This document shows positions 48,042 to 56,855 of a DNA stretch of 64,000 nt, piece by piece (position 1 is the first letter of the stretch; the number at the start of each line of letters is the position of its first letter). Source of the stretch: an uncultured Carboxylicivirga sp. (GTDB lineage Bacteria > Bacteroidota > Bacteroidia > Bacteroidales > Marinilabiliaceae); NCBI RefSeq assembly GCF_963668385.1, contig NZ_OY764327.1, positions 6,084,724-6,148,723 on the forward strand, in the 5' to 3' direction. Position numbers and translations under genes: made by a program. The notes beneath the pieces were generated by a model, which worked only from the letters and a program-made list of their open reading frames with translations, ran no database searches and was not told the origin of the DNA.

Positions 48042-48073
48042 AAAAAAATTGCTGCAGAATATTCCTGCAGCAA
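48042..48073 (-). terminator. Terminator of the pta-buk operon
   Basis: 9-bp perfect stem TTGCTGCAG/CTGCAGCAA with a 7-nt loop. On the minus strand it is followed by seven T residues, 27 nt after the butyrate kinase stop. Confidence 0.9.
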
Positions 48074-48099
48074 CCCTTACTTCGTAAATATCTTTGTAT

Positions 48100-49176
48100 T
48101 TATAAGTAGTTTTTTGATTTAACCTCTCCTTCCAACACACTTAAGGCATTATCTGCTAATGCTTTCATCTCATCCTCACCTGGATATACTTTTATAGGTG
48201 CTATCCATCCAACCATATTTTTAATATACTCAATTACCACTTTATCGTGAGCAATCCCTCCTGTTATAACTATTCCATCAACTTCACCCTTTAAAACAGC
48301 GGCACATGCACCTATTGATTTTCCTATTTGATAAGCCATAGCATCAAGCACAAGTCGATAATGTTCATTGCCTGCGGATGCCTGCTCCTCAATTTCATAT
48401 ACATGATTAGAGCCTAAGTGAGCCACTAGTCCTCCTTTTCCATTAACTAGTTTACGCATTTCTTCATAAGTATACTTCCCACTGAAACAAGCATCAATTA
48501 GAGCTCCGGTTGGCAAAGTACCGGCTCTTTCAGGCGAAAATGGACCATATCCGTCCAATGCATTATTAACATCAACAACTTGACCTTTTCGATGAGCTCC
48601 AATAGAGATTCCACCACCTAAATGGGCAACTATTACATTCAACAACTCATAATCCTGGTCTATTGATTTAGCAAAATTCTTAGCTACAGCTTTTTGGTTG
48701 AGTGCATGAAACACAGAACGTCGGGGCATATCCGGATGACCAGTTATTCGGGCAACATCATCGAGTTCATCCACCACAACCGGATCGGCTATAAAAGCTC
48801 TTGAACCAGGTACCACCTTTGCAATATCATCGGCTATTAACCCACCCAAATTACTTGCATGCTGGCCTAGCACTCCTTTTCGCAAATCAGATTTTAAGGC
48901 TTCGTTAACCTCATACACTCCTGAAGAAATCGGTTTAACCAACCCTCCTCTACCAACAATTGCGTCAAAATCATCAATGTCGATTTCTGCCTCAATCAAT
49001 TCGCTTAAAATACATTCTTTTCGAAATTCGAACTGATCTGATATGTTTTCATATTTGGCCAGTTGTTCAGTTGAATGACGTAAAGTTTTCAGAAAAACAG
49101 ATTCACTACCTTCGTACACTGCTATTTTTGTAGAGGTAGATCCGGGGTTAATCACTAAAACTTTATTTCGTTTCAT
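48100..49176 (-). CDS. buk: Butyrate kinase
   Basis: 358 residues of the acetokinase superfamily, butyrate branch. N-terminal VINPGSTSTKIAVYE, HLGGGISIGAHRKG, FSPERAGTLP and a C-terminal VITGGIAHD. It converts butyryl phosphate and ADP to butyrate and ATP (branched-chain acids also possible). Last gene of a six-gene minus-strand operon, 42 bp after ptb. Terminated by the hairpin at 48042-48073. It is clearly distinct from the two acetate kinases of the same operon, being shorter and with the GSTSTK signature. Confidence 0.94.
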   Translation of the reverse strand: MKRNKVLVINPGSTSTKIAVYEGSESVFLKTLRHSTEQLAKYENISDQFEFRKECILSELIEAEIDIDDFDAIVGRGGLVKPISSGVYEVNEALKSDLRKGVLGQHASNLGGLIADDIAKVVPGSRAFIADPVVVDELDDVARITGHPDMPRRSVFHALNQKAVAKNFAKSIDQDYELLNVIVAHLGGGISIGAHRKGQVVDVNNALDGYGPFSPERAGTLPTGALIDACFSGKYTYEEMRKLVNGKGGLVAHLGSNHVYEIEEQASAGNEHYRLVLDAMAYQIGKSIGACAAVLKGEVDGIVITGGIAHDKVVIEYIKNMVGWIAPIKVYPGEDEMKALADNALSVLEGEVKSKNYL

Positions 49177-49218
49177 AAAAATTAATTATTGGGATTTTCA
49201 TAAAAAAGCTAATCTGTA

Positions 49219-50115
49219 TCAAGCCATTGCTGCAAGCAAGATACTGTGATATTTCGATTCTTCTGAATCGCTTCGGGAGCTTAAAACAATAGGTGCCGAT
49301 GCTCCAACAATAACAGACGCTACTTTAGCTTTGGCAAAGAATACCAACGTCTTATACAACACATTACCTACCTCAATATCAGGCATCAATAATAAATCAG
49401 TATCACCAGCTACTTCACTCTTTATACCTTTATGCTTTGCACTCTCGAAACTAACAGCGTTATCAAAAGCAAGAGGTCCATCGATAATACAATTCTTGAT
49501 CTGATCTCGCTGGTTCATTTTCGACAATAAAGCAGCATCAAGCGTTGCTTGCATACTTTCATTCACCATTTCAATAGCACCTAAAACAGCTACCTTAGGT
49601 TTAGCAATACCCATTTTATTTAAGTAACTAACTGAGTTATTAATGATATCAATCTTATCTTTTAGATTAGGTGCAATATTCATCGCCACATCAGTAACAG
49701 CAATCAGTTTATGATAGGTATCAACTTCAAAAAGAGCAAAATGAGACAACAATCTACCTGACCGCAACCCCCATTCCTTATTTAATACTGCTTTTAATAA
49801 AGTTGGAGTAGCAACTTTGCCTTTCATTAAAATATCAGCCTTATGGTCGTGAACCATTTTAACAGCCATTTCTACAGCACTTTCGACATTAGGTTCGTCA
49901 ATAAATGAAACGCGGGAGAAATCGTAGCCTTTGGCTTCAATAATCGCTTCAGTTTCTTTTTTCGAACCAATTAAAATGGGCTCAATAATTCCTGCATGAT
50001 ACGCATTATGAACCGCGTCGAGGGAATGACCATCCTGCGACACGGCTAATGCTAACTTCTTCTTAACTTTTTTCTGAAGAATAAGTTTTTGAAGATCAGA
50101 AAGGGATTTAAACAT
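49219..50115 (-). CDS. ptb: Phosphate butyryltransferase
   Basis: 298 residues of the PTA_PTB family. SFIDEP, DILMKGKVATPTLLKAVLN, LSHFALFE and the LMPDIEVGNVLYKTLVFFA region mark the butyryl branch; the C-terminal VGASAPIVLSSRSDS motif binds phosphate and CoA. It makes butyryl phosphate from butyryl-CoA, the substrate of Buk encoded just downstream. 36 bp separate it from the upstream acetate kinase gene. Confidence 0.94.
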   Translation of the reverse strand: MFKSLSDLQKLILQKKVKKKLALAVSQDGHSLDAVHNAYHAGIIEPILIGSKKETEAIIEAKGYDFSRVSFIDEPNVESAVEMAVKMVHDHKADILMKGKVATPTLLKAVLNKEWGLRSGRLLSHFALFEVDTYHKLIAVTDVAMNIAPNLKDKIDIINNSVSYLNKMGIAKPKVAVLGAIEMVNESMQATLDAALLSKMNQRDQIKNCIIDGPLAFDNAVSFESAKHKGIKSEVAGDTDLLLMPDIEVGNVLYKTLVFFAKAKVASVIVGASAPIVLSSRSDSEESKYHSILLAAMA

Positions 50116-50151
50116 GAAAATTAATTTTGTTGATTGAGTTATTTACGTCTT

Positions 50152-51366
50152 CTATCTGTTAGCTAATTCTTCAACTATATTTTTGGTATCCAATGCAATT
50201 ACTAACTCCTCGTTAGTTGGAACAACCATAACTTTCGTTTTTGCATTTTCAGGACTAACAATCATCTCATCTCCAATAACACCAATATTTAACTCAGTGT
50301 TTAATTCGATACCTAAAAACTCAAGATCTTTACAGATTTCTTCTCTTCTGTAGCCAGAATTTTCGCCAATACCACCAGTAAAAATCAAAATGTCAATTCC
50401 GCCCATTGCAGCAGCATAAGCTCCAATGTACTTTTTAACTCTATAGTCATACACATCTAATCCTAGTTGAGCTACTTCATCTCCTTCTCTTGCAGCATCC
50501 TGAATTTCTCTCATATCAGATGAAATACCTGTCAAACCAAGTAAACCACTGTGTTTATTAAATAACACACTTGCCGAACGAGTACCAATCTTCTCTTTAT
50601 CCATAATATAAGTAACTGCACCCAAATCCAAATCACCGGCACGAGTCCCCATCACCAAACCTTCAAGTGGAGTAAATCCCATTGAAGTATCAATTGACTC
50701 GCCATCTTTAATAGCTGCAATAGAAGCACCATTACCCAAGTGACATGAAATAATACGTTGCTCTTTATAATCTACACCCAACATATCACATGCTCTTTTC
50801 GAAACATATCTGTGACTGGTTCCATGAAATCCATAGCGACGAATACCATATTGATTATATAGCGTTTTTGGAATAGCATACATGTACGCATGCTTTGGCA
50901 TAGTTTGATGAAAAGCTGTATCGAATACACCACATTGAGGAACATTAGGTAATAACTGAGATATAGCCTCAATACCTTTTAAGTTTGGTGGGTTATGCAA
51001 AGGGGCTAAATCAATACACTCTTCCATTTTTGTAATTACCTCATCGGTAATAAATACACTTGAGTTAAATTCCTCACCTCCATGAACTACACGGTGTCCC
51101 ACTGCATCAATTTCATCAAGACTTGAAATACATCCATGTTTTTCGCTAATTAAAACACCCAATATATAATCAATACCTGCCTGATGATCAAGAATTTCAC
51201 CTTCTAGCAAAACTTTTCCACCATCTTTTTGATGCTTTAAAAAAGATCCTTTAAGTCCAATTTTTTCAACAACACCGGCAACCATAACTTCCCAGTCGGC
51301 ACCGTCCATGTTAAACAACTGATATTTTATTGATGAACTTCCACAGTTCAATACTAATATTTTCAT
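50152..51366 (-). CDS. ackA: Acetate kinase (first copy)
   Basis: 404 residues. VLNCGSSSIKYQLF, HRVVHGG, FDTAFHQTMP, RRYGFHGTSH, CHLGNGAS, DTSMGFTPLEG and FTGGIGENS are all intact, including the catalytic Arg and Glu and the adenosine-binding loop. It makes ATP and acetate from acetyl phosphate. It lies between ptb and hbd. A second full-length copy lies at 52437-53642, so the two are divergent paralogues in one operon; one may use propionyl or another acyl phosphate (inference). Confidence 0.95.
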   Translation of the reverse strand: MKILVLNCGSSSIKYQLFNMDGADWEVMVAGVVEKIGLKGSFLKHQKDGGKVLLEGEILDHQAGIDYILGVLISEKHGCISSLDEIDAVGHRVVHGGEEFNSSVFITDEVITKMEECIDLAPLHNPPNLKGIEAISQLLPNVPQCGVFDTAFHQTMPKHAYMYAIPKTLYNQYGIRRYGFHGTSHRYVSKRACDMLGVDYKEQRIISCHLGNGASIAAIKDGESIDTSMGFTPLEGLVMGTRAGDLDLGAVTYIMDKEKIGTRSASVLFNKHSGLLGLTGISSDMREIQDAAREGDEVAQLGLDVYDYRVKKYIGAYAAAMGGIDILIFTGGIGENSGYRREEICKDLEFLGIELNTELNIGVIGDEMIVSPENAKTKVMVVPTNEELVIALDTKNIVEELANR

Positions 51367-51431
51367 GTTAATTTCTTTGTTTTGATGATGTAACTTACAT
51401 CATATAACTTATTTGTCTTCTAGGTTGCTAA

Positions 51432-52409
51432 TTAATACTTACGAGCCAAATCCTCGTTTGGCAAGATATTTCCATCTTTATCGTAACGATAAAATCCAAC
51501 TCCTGTTGGTTTTCCTAAACGTTTAGCTCTAACTAGTCGACGAATTAATGGAGACGGAGCAAATTTCTGATGACCAAACTCTTCATGTAAGTTCACCATC
51601 CATCTCATTACTTTATCCAATCCTATAATATCTGCTGTTTTGAATGGACCTGAACGCATCCCCAAACCAACTTCCATTGTTTTATCAATATCTTCTAAAG
51701 ATGCAACACCTTCCATTAAAGAGGCACAAGCTTCATTTAAGAGTGTTACATATAAACGAACGCTAACGATACCTGCCGATTCCTCAACAGGAATAACATC
51801 GCGATTAATTAATTTAACAAAGGTGCAAACACGTTGATAAACTTCTTCTGAAGTATACAACCCTTTAACCACCTCAATTATACGTGCTTCTGGAGAAGTA
51901 ACGAAAAAGTGAAGACTTACACAACGTTCCCTTATTTTGAGTTCTGAAGCCAATTCGGTAATCACTATAGTTGTTGCATTTGTTGCAATAATAGCATCAT
52001 TACTCACCACCGCTTCAACATTACGAAAAACTTCTTTACGGCTCTGAATATTACGAACACCCGTTTCGTCAGCACGAATTGCTTCAATAACAAAATCACA
52101 ACCTGCAAGATCTTTATAATCCATCGATCCTTTAATGCGACTCATTATAGCACGCTTGTCACCAGGTGTTAATCCCCAGTTCTCGATGCGATTATCTAAT
52201 TCGCGACCAATATTTTCAATTGCTTGATTGATTTTTTCTTCACTTAGCTCGATAAAAACCACTTCCATACCGTGCCAAGCAGCAATACGGGCAATACTTT
52301 GCCCTTCTTTTCCACATCCTACAACCCCTACTTTCGAGAAAAGAGTTTTCCCCTTTTTCTTTTGTCCTAAAGCATACGATTCAATAGGTTCTACAAGAAT
52401 TTCAGCCAT
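51432..52409 (-). CDS. 3-hydroxyacyl-CoA (3-hydroxybutyryl-CoA) dehydrogenase
   Basis: 325 residues. Rossmann NAD-binding domain with VGVVGCGKEGQSIA (about 28-40; GxGxxG kept). The family sequence around the catalytic His is LHFF, followed by TSPEARIIEVVKG instead of the usual HFFNPVP-MKLVE pattern, so the active-site loop deviates. A conserved Asn lies in LLNEAC. The C-terminal dimerisation domain ends GVGFYRYD. An N-terminal extension of about 25 residues precedes the Rossmann fold. In context it should reduce acetoacetyl-CoA in butyrate formation, or act in beta-oxidation; hbd-like by function, but crotonase and thiolase genes are not adjacent. Confidence 0.88.
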   Translation of the reverse strand: MAEILVEPIESYALGQKKKGKTLFSKVGVVGCGKEGQSIARIAAWHGMEVVFIELSEEKINQAIENIGRELDNRIENWGLTPGDKRAIMSRIKGSMDYKDLAGCDFVIEAIRADETGVRNIQSRKEVFRNVEAVVSNDAIIATNATTIVITELASELKIRERCVSLHFFVTSPEARIIEVVKGLYTSEEVYQRVCTFVKLINRDVIPVEESAGIVSVRLYVTLLNEACASLMEGVASLEDIDKTMEVGLGMRSGPFKTADIIGLDKVMRWMVNLHEEFGHQKFAPSPLIRRLVRAKRLGKPTGVGFYRYDKDGNILPNEDLARKY

Positions 52410-52436
52410 TTATAAATGTTTTAAAAATATTCTCAA

Positions 52437-53642
52437 TTATTCTTTATTTAATATTTCAAAAGTTTCTCTGGCAATCACCAACTCTTCATTTGTATTAACC
52501 ACAGCCACCGCAACCCCAGAATCGGAACTTGAGATAATTCCCGATTCGCCATTTTGTTCCTTATTCAGCAAATGATCAACTTTAACACCAAAGAAGCTCA
52601 ATTTTTTACACACTTCTAACCTTATCCTAGGTGAGTTTTCACCAATTCCTCCAGTAAAAACCAACATATCTAATCCATCCATTACTCCAACAAAAGAAGC
52701 AATCTTCTTACGTATTCGATAAATATACATATCTAAAGCCAGTTGAGCTTTGGAGTTTCCTTCCAATGCAGCTTTTTCAATATCTCGCATATCCGACGAT
52801 AATTCGGATATTCCCTGCAACCCACTCTCCTTATTAATCAAACTCGAGATACCTCTGATACTTAGTTGTTCCTTCTCTTCTAAAAACAATAAAATTCCAG
52901 GATCAACAGAACCACAACGCGTGCCCATCATCAAACCTGTTACCGGAGTAAAACCCATTGAAGTATCAACCGATTCACCATTTTCAATGGCTGCAATAGA
53001 TGCCCCATTTCCCAAATGGCAAGTTATTATTTTAGATTGATAAAAATCTTTATGGCTCATTTCGGCTGCCAGTTGGGCAACATACTTATGACTAATACCA
53101 TGGAAACCATAACGCCTTATCTTATATTTTTCGTAAAATTTATAAGGGATACCATAAAGGAAAGCGTGTTTAGGCATGGTTTGATGAAAAGAAGTATCGA
53201 AAACTGCTACCTGAGGTACTTCGGGCAATAAAACTTCAACAGAAAGAATTCCTTTTAGATTTGCAGGATTATGAAGTGGAGCCAATTCGGCACATAACGC
53301 AATCTGATGTTTTACATCATTATTTATTACAATACTATTCTTAAACAATTCGCCACCATGTACTACCCGGTGTCCAACCGCATCTATCTGCGAAAGATCA
53401 TTTAAGACTCCATATCCTGTATGAATCAAATGATCAAAAATAAGCTTTAGTCCAACTGTATGATCAGGAATGCTTCTTTCCAAAACCAATTGAGGTACCC
53501 CTTTAGCACAATGCTTAAGAGCACCTCCTTCTATCCCAATTCTTTCAACCACACCTTTTGCAAGCAAATCTTCTTGCTGATCGATGTTGAATAATTGGTA
53601 CTTTATTGATGAACTACCACTATTTAAAACCAGGATGATCAT
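52437..53642 (-). CDS. ackA: Acetate kinase (second copy)
   Basis: 401 residues from the ATG at 53642 (MIILVLNSGSSS); an ATG 15 bp upstream adds MFLHY and is less likely. All acetokinase motifs are present: HRVVHGG, FDTSFHQTMP, RRYGFHGISH, CHLGNGAS, DTSMGFTPVTG, FTGGIGENS. It lies next to pta, so this copy is the natural partner for acetyl phosphate made by Pta. A hairpin stands between pta and this gene and may trim the mRNA. The paralogue is two genes further down. Confidence 0.94.
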   Translation of the reverse strand: MIILVLNSGSSSIKYQLFNIDQQEDLLAKGVVERIGIEGGALKHCAKGVPQLVLERSIPDHTVGLKLIFDHLIHTGYGVLNDLSQIDAVGHRVVHGGELFKNSIVINNDVKHQIALCAELAPLHNPANLKGILSVEVLLPEVPQVAVFDTSFHQTMPKHAFLYGIPYKFYEKYKIRRYGFHGISHKYVAQLAAEMSHKDFYQSKIITCHLGNGASIAAIENGESVDTSMGFTPVTGLMMGTRCGSVDPGILLFLEEKEQLSIRGISSLINKESGLQGISELSSDMRDIEKAALEGNSKAQLALDMYIYRIRKKIASFVGVMDGLDMLVFTGGIGENSPRIRLEVCKKLSFFGVKVDHLLNKEQNGESGIISSSDSGVAVAVVNTNEELVIARETFEILNKE

Positions 53643-53659
53643 ATAGTGTAAAAACATAA

Positions 53660-53679
53660 AGAGCCGGAAACCCGGCTCT
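53660..53679 (-). terminator. Hairpin between pta and second ackA
   Basis: 8-bp stem AGAGCCGG/CCGGCTCT with a 4-nt loop, followed on the minus strand by a T-rich stretch. It lies in the 42-bp gap, so it may be a partial terminator or mRNA-processing site that sets pta level above the rest of the operon. Confidence 0.6.
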
Positions 53680-53684
53680 ATTAA

Positions 53685-54689
53685 TTATACTGTTCCGGCA
53701 GCCTGATTAGCGGTAATTGCAACTAAGTTTACAATATCACTTACCGAGCAACCTCTTGATAAATCATTAATTGGAGCAGCCATACCTTGCAAAATAGGTC
53801 CGATAGCCTCAGCATGTCCCAAGCGTTGAACCAACTTATAGGCAATGTTACCTGTCTCAAGTGTTGGGAAAACCAATACATTAGCTTGTCCGGCGATTTC
53901 ACTTCCTGGAGCTTTCTTTTGACCGATTGCAGGAATAATTGCAGCATCTGATTGCAACTCACCATCAATTTTCATATCAGGAGCCTGTTGTTTCGCTAAT
54001 TCAGTTGCTTTCACAACCTTGTCGACCATTTCGTGTTTTGCACTTCCTTTTGACGAGAAACTTAACATAGCAATTTTAGGTTCAAAACCAGCTATCGCCC
54101 TTGTTGTGCGACCTGTCGAAACAGCTATTTCAGCTAATTCCTCAGCTGTTGGATTTGGATGTACAGCACAATCGGCAAATACCATCATACCATCTTCACC
54201 AAATTCTTTATCTTTTAAAATCATGATAAAAGCACCTGACACAACGCTGATTCCAGGAGCAGTTTTAACATACTGAAATGCTGGACGTAAAACGTCACCT
54301 GTTGCATTATCAGCACCTGCCACCTCTCCATCAGCATCACCTGCTTTAATCATCATAACTGCTAAAAACAACGGATTTTTAATCAACTTTAAAGCATCCT
54401 CTTTAGTAAGACCTTTGCTTTTCCTGATTTCCACCATCATGTCGGTATAAGTATCTAACTTATCATGATTTTCAGGATCTACTAAAGTTGCCTTGTCAAT
54501 ATTTTGCAAACCTAACTTAGCTGCTTCTGCCATTAATTGATCAGGGTTACCAATAAGAATAATTTCAGCAAAGTCTTCTCCTAATATTACATCTGCTGCT
54601 TTTAAAGTTCTTTCTTCCAATCCTTCGGGCAAAACGATTCTTTTTTTGTTTTGACCGGCCTTACGTTTGAGCTGTTCAATGAATTCCAT
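53685..54689 (-). CDS. pta: Phosphate acetyltransferase
   Basis: 334 residues, the short form without the regulatory N-terminal domain. KRIVLPEGLEERTLKAA, GEVAGADNATGDVLRPA, DGELQSDAAIIP, ANVLVFPTLETGNIAYKL and LGHAEAIGPILQGMA are typical. It converts acetyl-CoA and phosphate to acetyl phosphate and CoA. It is the first gene of the operon pta-ackA-hbd-ackA-ptb-buk, and its TAAATTTG -7 box lies 37 nt upstream. Confidence 0.95.
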   Translation of the reverse strand: MEFIEQLKRKAGQNKKRIVLPEGLEERTLKAADVILGEDFAEIILIGNPDQLMAEAAKLGLQNIDKATLVDPENHDKLDTYTDMMVEIRKSKGLTKEDALKLIKNPLFLAVMMIKAGDADGEVAGADNATGDVLRPAFQYVKTAPGISVVSGAFIMILKDKEFGEDGMMVFADCAVHPNPTAEELAEIAVSTGRTTRAIAGFEPKIAMLSFSSKGSAKHEMVDKVVKATELAKQQAPDMKIDGELQSDAAIIPAIGQKKAPGSEIAGQANVLVFPTLETGNIAYKLVQRLGHAEAIGPILQGMAAPINDLSRGCSVSDIVNLVAITANQAAGTV

Positions 54690-54725
54690 TTCCGTTTCTA
54701 AAAAGTTAATTTTTAACAGTTTTCA

Positions 54726-54756
54726 CAAATTTACTGCGAAAATTGCATATTTCATA
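54726..54756 (-). promoter_or_regulatory. Probable promoter of the pta operon
   Basis: Minus-strand TAAATTTG at 54726-54733 matches the -7 consensus. At the 19-nt spacing the -33 element reads TATG, one mismatch from TTTG. Confidence 0.5.
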
Positions 54757-54960
54757 TGTATTTTATCATCATTTACGAATGTTTAATAACAGATAAATCG
54801 AGGTATTTCAAATCATTCAAACGAACTTACGATTTAAAACAACCTTAAGGATTTACGCTACAAAACACTCCTTCAGCCAATAAAACTGGTTGAAAAAACC
54901 AAACACTACTTACAATTTGACATTGATCATTAAGTTTTCTATTTTATATCAAAAAAAACA

Positions 54961-55767
54961 ATGTCGAACAACGCAACTTTATTCAACCGTTTATTTGATG
55001 AATACCAAAAACTGAATCCTTCTGTAAAGCAAATTCATCACCTTCTGGATTCAAACAAAGAACCCATTGTCAACGATCACATAGCATTTCGAACGTTCAA
55101 TTATCCGCATGTTAACATAAATGTCTTGGCTAAGCCATTTCTTGAAAGAGGTTACAAAGAAAAGGGTAATTATCGTTTTGAACAAAAAAAACTAACAGCA
55201 AAACACTTTGAAGACGAAAATAATCCACTAGCCCCAAAAATTTTCATAAGTCAACTGATGATTGAAGAGCTTTCTGACACTACCCAAACAATACTAAACA
55301 CTCACATACGAGATACATCTGTTCATATACCAACTGGAGATGATATTTTATTTGCTGGTAACATATGGGGTACTCCCCAACATAAGATATACAAAGAACT
55401 ACTTGAAGAATCGGAATATGCTGCATGGATGTATGCATTTGGATATAGAGCCAATCATTTCACTGTTCTTGTTAATATTTTAAAAAACACAAAAACGCTA
55501 CAAGAGTTAAATGCCTTATTAAAGGATAAAGGATTCCCTCTTAACAATTTCGGGGGTGAGATAAAAGGTTCTCCAAGGGTATATCTTGAACAATCAAGCA
55601 CTTTGGCTGATATTGTTGATTTACCTTTTGAAGAAGGAATATTTAAAGTTCCGGCTTGTTACTACGAATTTGCCAAAAGATATAAAATGCCAGACGGTCA
55701 TTATTTTAATGGCTTTATTACCCAATCGGCCGATCGTATTTTTGAGAGCACCAATTATCGAAAATAA
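54961..55767 (+). CDS. DUF1338 family protein (2-oxoadipate dioxygenase/decarboxylase-like)
   Basis: 268 residues. Metal-site pattern of the family: His in VNDHIAFRTFN (about 40), His in RANHFTVLVN, and a C-terminal Glu near CYYEFAKRY. The family member HglS turns 2-oxoadipate into 2-hydroxyglutarate using O2 and Fe(II). DUF1338 proteins also occur widely in Bacteroidota where the substrate is not known; this one is shorter than HglS. Monocistronic, ending at the hairpin 55777-55797. Confidence 0.82.
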   Translation: MSNNATLFNRLFDEYQKLNPSVKQIHHLLDSNKEPIVNDHIAFRTFNYPHVNINVLAKPFLERGYKEKGNYRFEQKKLTAKHFEDENNPLAPKIFISQLMIEELSDTTQTILNTHIRDTSVHIPTGDDILFAGNIWGTPQHKIYKELLEESEYAAWMYAFGYRANHFTVLVNILKNTKTLQELNALLKDKGFPLNNFGGEIKGSPRVYLEQSSTLADIVDLPFEEGIFKVPACYYEFAKRYKMPDGHYFNGFITQSADRIFESTNYRK

Positions 55768-55776
55768 CCAACAAAA

Positions 55777-55797
55777 AACCCATCGTAAAGATGGGTT
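55777..55797. terminator. Bidirectional hairpin terminator
   Basis: 8-bp perfect stem AACCCATC/GATGGGTT with a 5-nt loop and an A-run on one side, between convergent genes ending at 55767 and 55807. Confidence 0.75.
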
Positions 55798-55806
55798 ATG
55801 TTTATC

Positions 55807-56433
55807 TTAATAGATTGGCGGCGTGCCCCTTTTTGATGTTATCACCACCACTCCATTCTGTGCCTTTTCGCCATATAATTCTGTTGCTTTACTTCCTTTT
55901 AATATTCGTATAGATTTTACATTATAATCTTCTATCTGCAAATAGCCTTCAACTGGTTTGTTATCAAACACAAATAGTGGAGGTGCATCCAATAAATCAA
56001 ATTCCTTTAATTTATCAGCCAAAAAACGTTCGCCTTGAGTTAAAGTAAACTTTACAGGAACATTCATTCGAGTAGTAACATCGGCCCCATCTTTCTTTGC
56101 GGGTTTCCAGGGACCTGTTTGTTGAATAAAATCAACCACGGCTTGATCTAATTCTGGGTCAACTCCTTTATCAACAGTTACATCTTTAACTATCCCTGTA
56201 GATGAAACTACAAAAGACACCCAAACATCACCTTCAACTCCTCTTAATTTTGCATTAGCAGGATATCCGATATGCTTGGCTACGTATTTGTTAAAATTAC
56301 CACCAGATTTGTTTAATTTAGGCAGTTTATCAACCACCGTTTCAATTCCTCCATCTTTGGTTTCGTCTTGCGCATAACCTTTTACTCCAAATACCAAAGC
56401 AAATACGCAAGCAAGCAATAATTTAATTTTCAT
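55807..56433 (-). CDS. Secreted TonB C-terminal-domain protein with a plug-like tail
   Basis: 208 residues. Signal peptide (about 1-21, ending GYAQ), then a TonB C-terminal domain (about 50-135; VEGDVWVSFVVSSTGIVKDV, WKPAKKDG, VPVKFTL). The last 60 residues (PPLFVFDNKPVEGYL, IRILKGSKATELYGEKAQN, GVVVITSKRG) imitate the start of a TonB-receptor plug, as in the tails of BlaR1/M56-type Bacteroidota proteins. There is no N-terminal transmembrane anchor of a normal TonB, so it is probably periplasmic. The fused plug-like motif may interact with TonB or receptors; inferred. Confidence 0.77.
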   Translation of the reverse strand: MKIKLLLACVFALVFGVKGYAQDETKDGGIETVVDKLPKLNKSGGNFNKYVAKHIGYPANAKLRGVEGDVWVSFVVSSTGIVKDVTVDKGVDPELDQAVVDFIQQTGPWKPAKKDGADVTTRMNVPVKFTLTQGERFLADKLKEFDLLDAPPLFVFDNKPVEGYLQIEDYNVKSIRILKGSKATELYGEKAQNGVVVITSKRGTPPIY

Positions 56434-56505
56434 CGGATTAAGTTTTAAAAATCATTTAACTTTTTCCAACAATAATCATACCATTCAAACAAGAGTAAAA
56501 AATAT

Positions 56506-56754
56506 TTAACTCTTGCGATTACGCATTTCCTCAATACGTTTCAACACCTCTTTTACAGTACTATCCGCCATTGGATTACTTCTTTGAGCTATGCCAGAAG
56601 AGGATGAACCAGTCAATCGCTCAGATTCATCTCTTAACCTTCTGGCCTCTTCCTGGACCTTCTGCTCATCTTCATAACGAATTCCAAGACGATCCATAAG
56701 TTCCGTAAAGAATTCAATTTTATCATTTGACAAAACAACCTTAACAATTTTCAT
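56506..56754 (-). CDS. Small conserved-looking hypothetical protein
   Basis: 82 residues, not recognised. N-terminal beta-strand and helix (KIVKVVLSNDKIEFFTELMD), a charged helical region, a Ser-rich linker and a basic C-terminal helix (VLKRIEEMRNRKS). No signal peptide. The size and the strand-helix start recall antitoxin-like or ribbon-helix-helix proteins, but no toxin gene is next to it. Between the TonB-C gene (72 bp) and the nitrilase gene (101 bp), all on the minus strand. Confidence 0.55.
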   Translation of the reverse strand: MKIVKVVLSNDKIEFFTELMDRLGIRYEDEQKVQEEARRLRDESERLTGSSSSGIAQRSNPMADSTVKEVLKRIEEMRNRKS

Positions 56755-56855
56755 AAAACTTTAATTACATTAGACTTAGTCACTCTGTTAAATAAAGTTA
56801 ACAAAACTATATTTGATAGTCAATTGCCAAATACAATAAATTTCAAAATCTTTAT

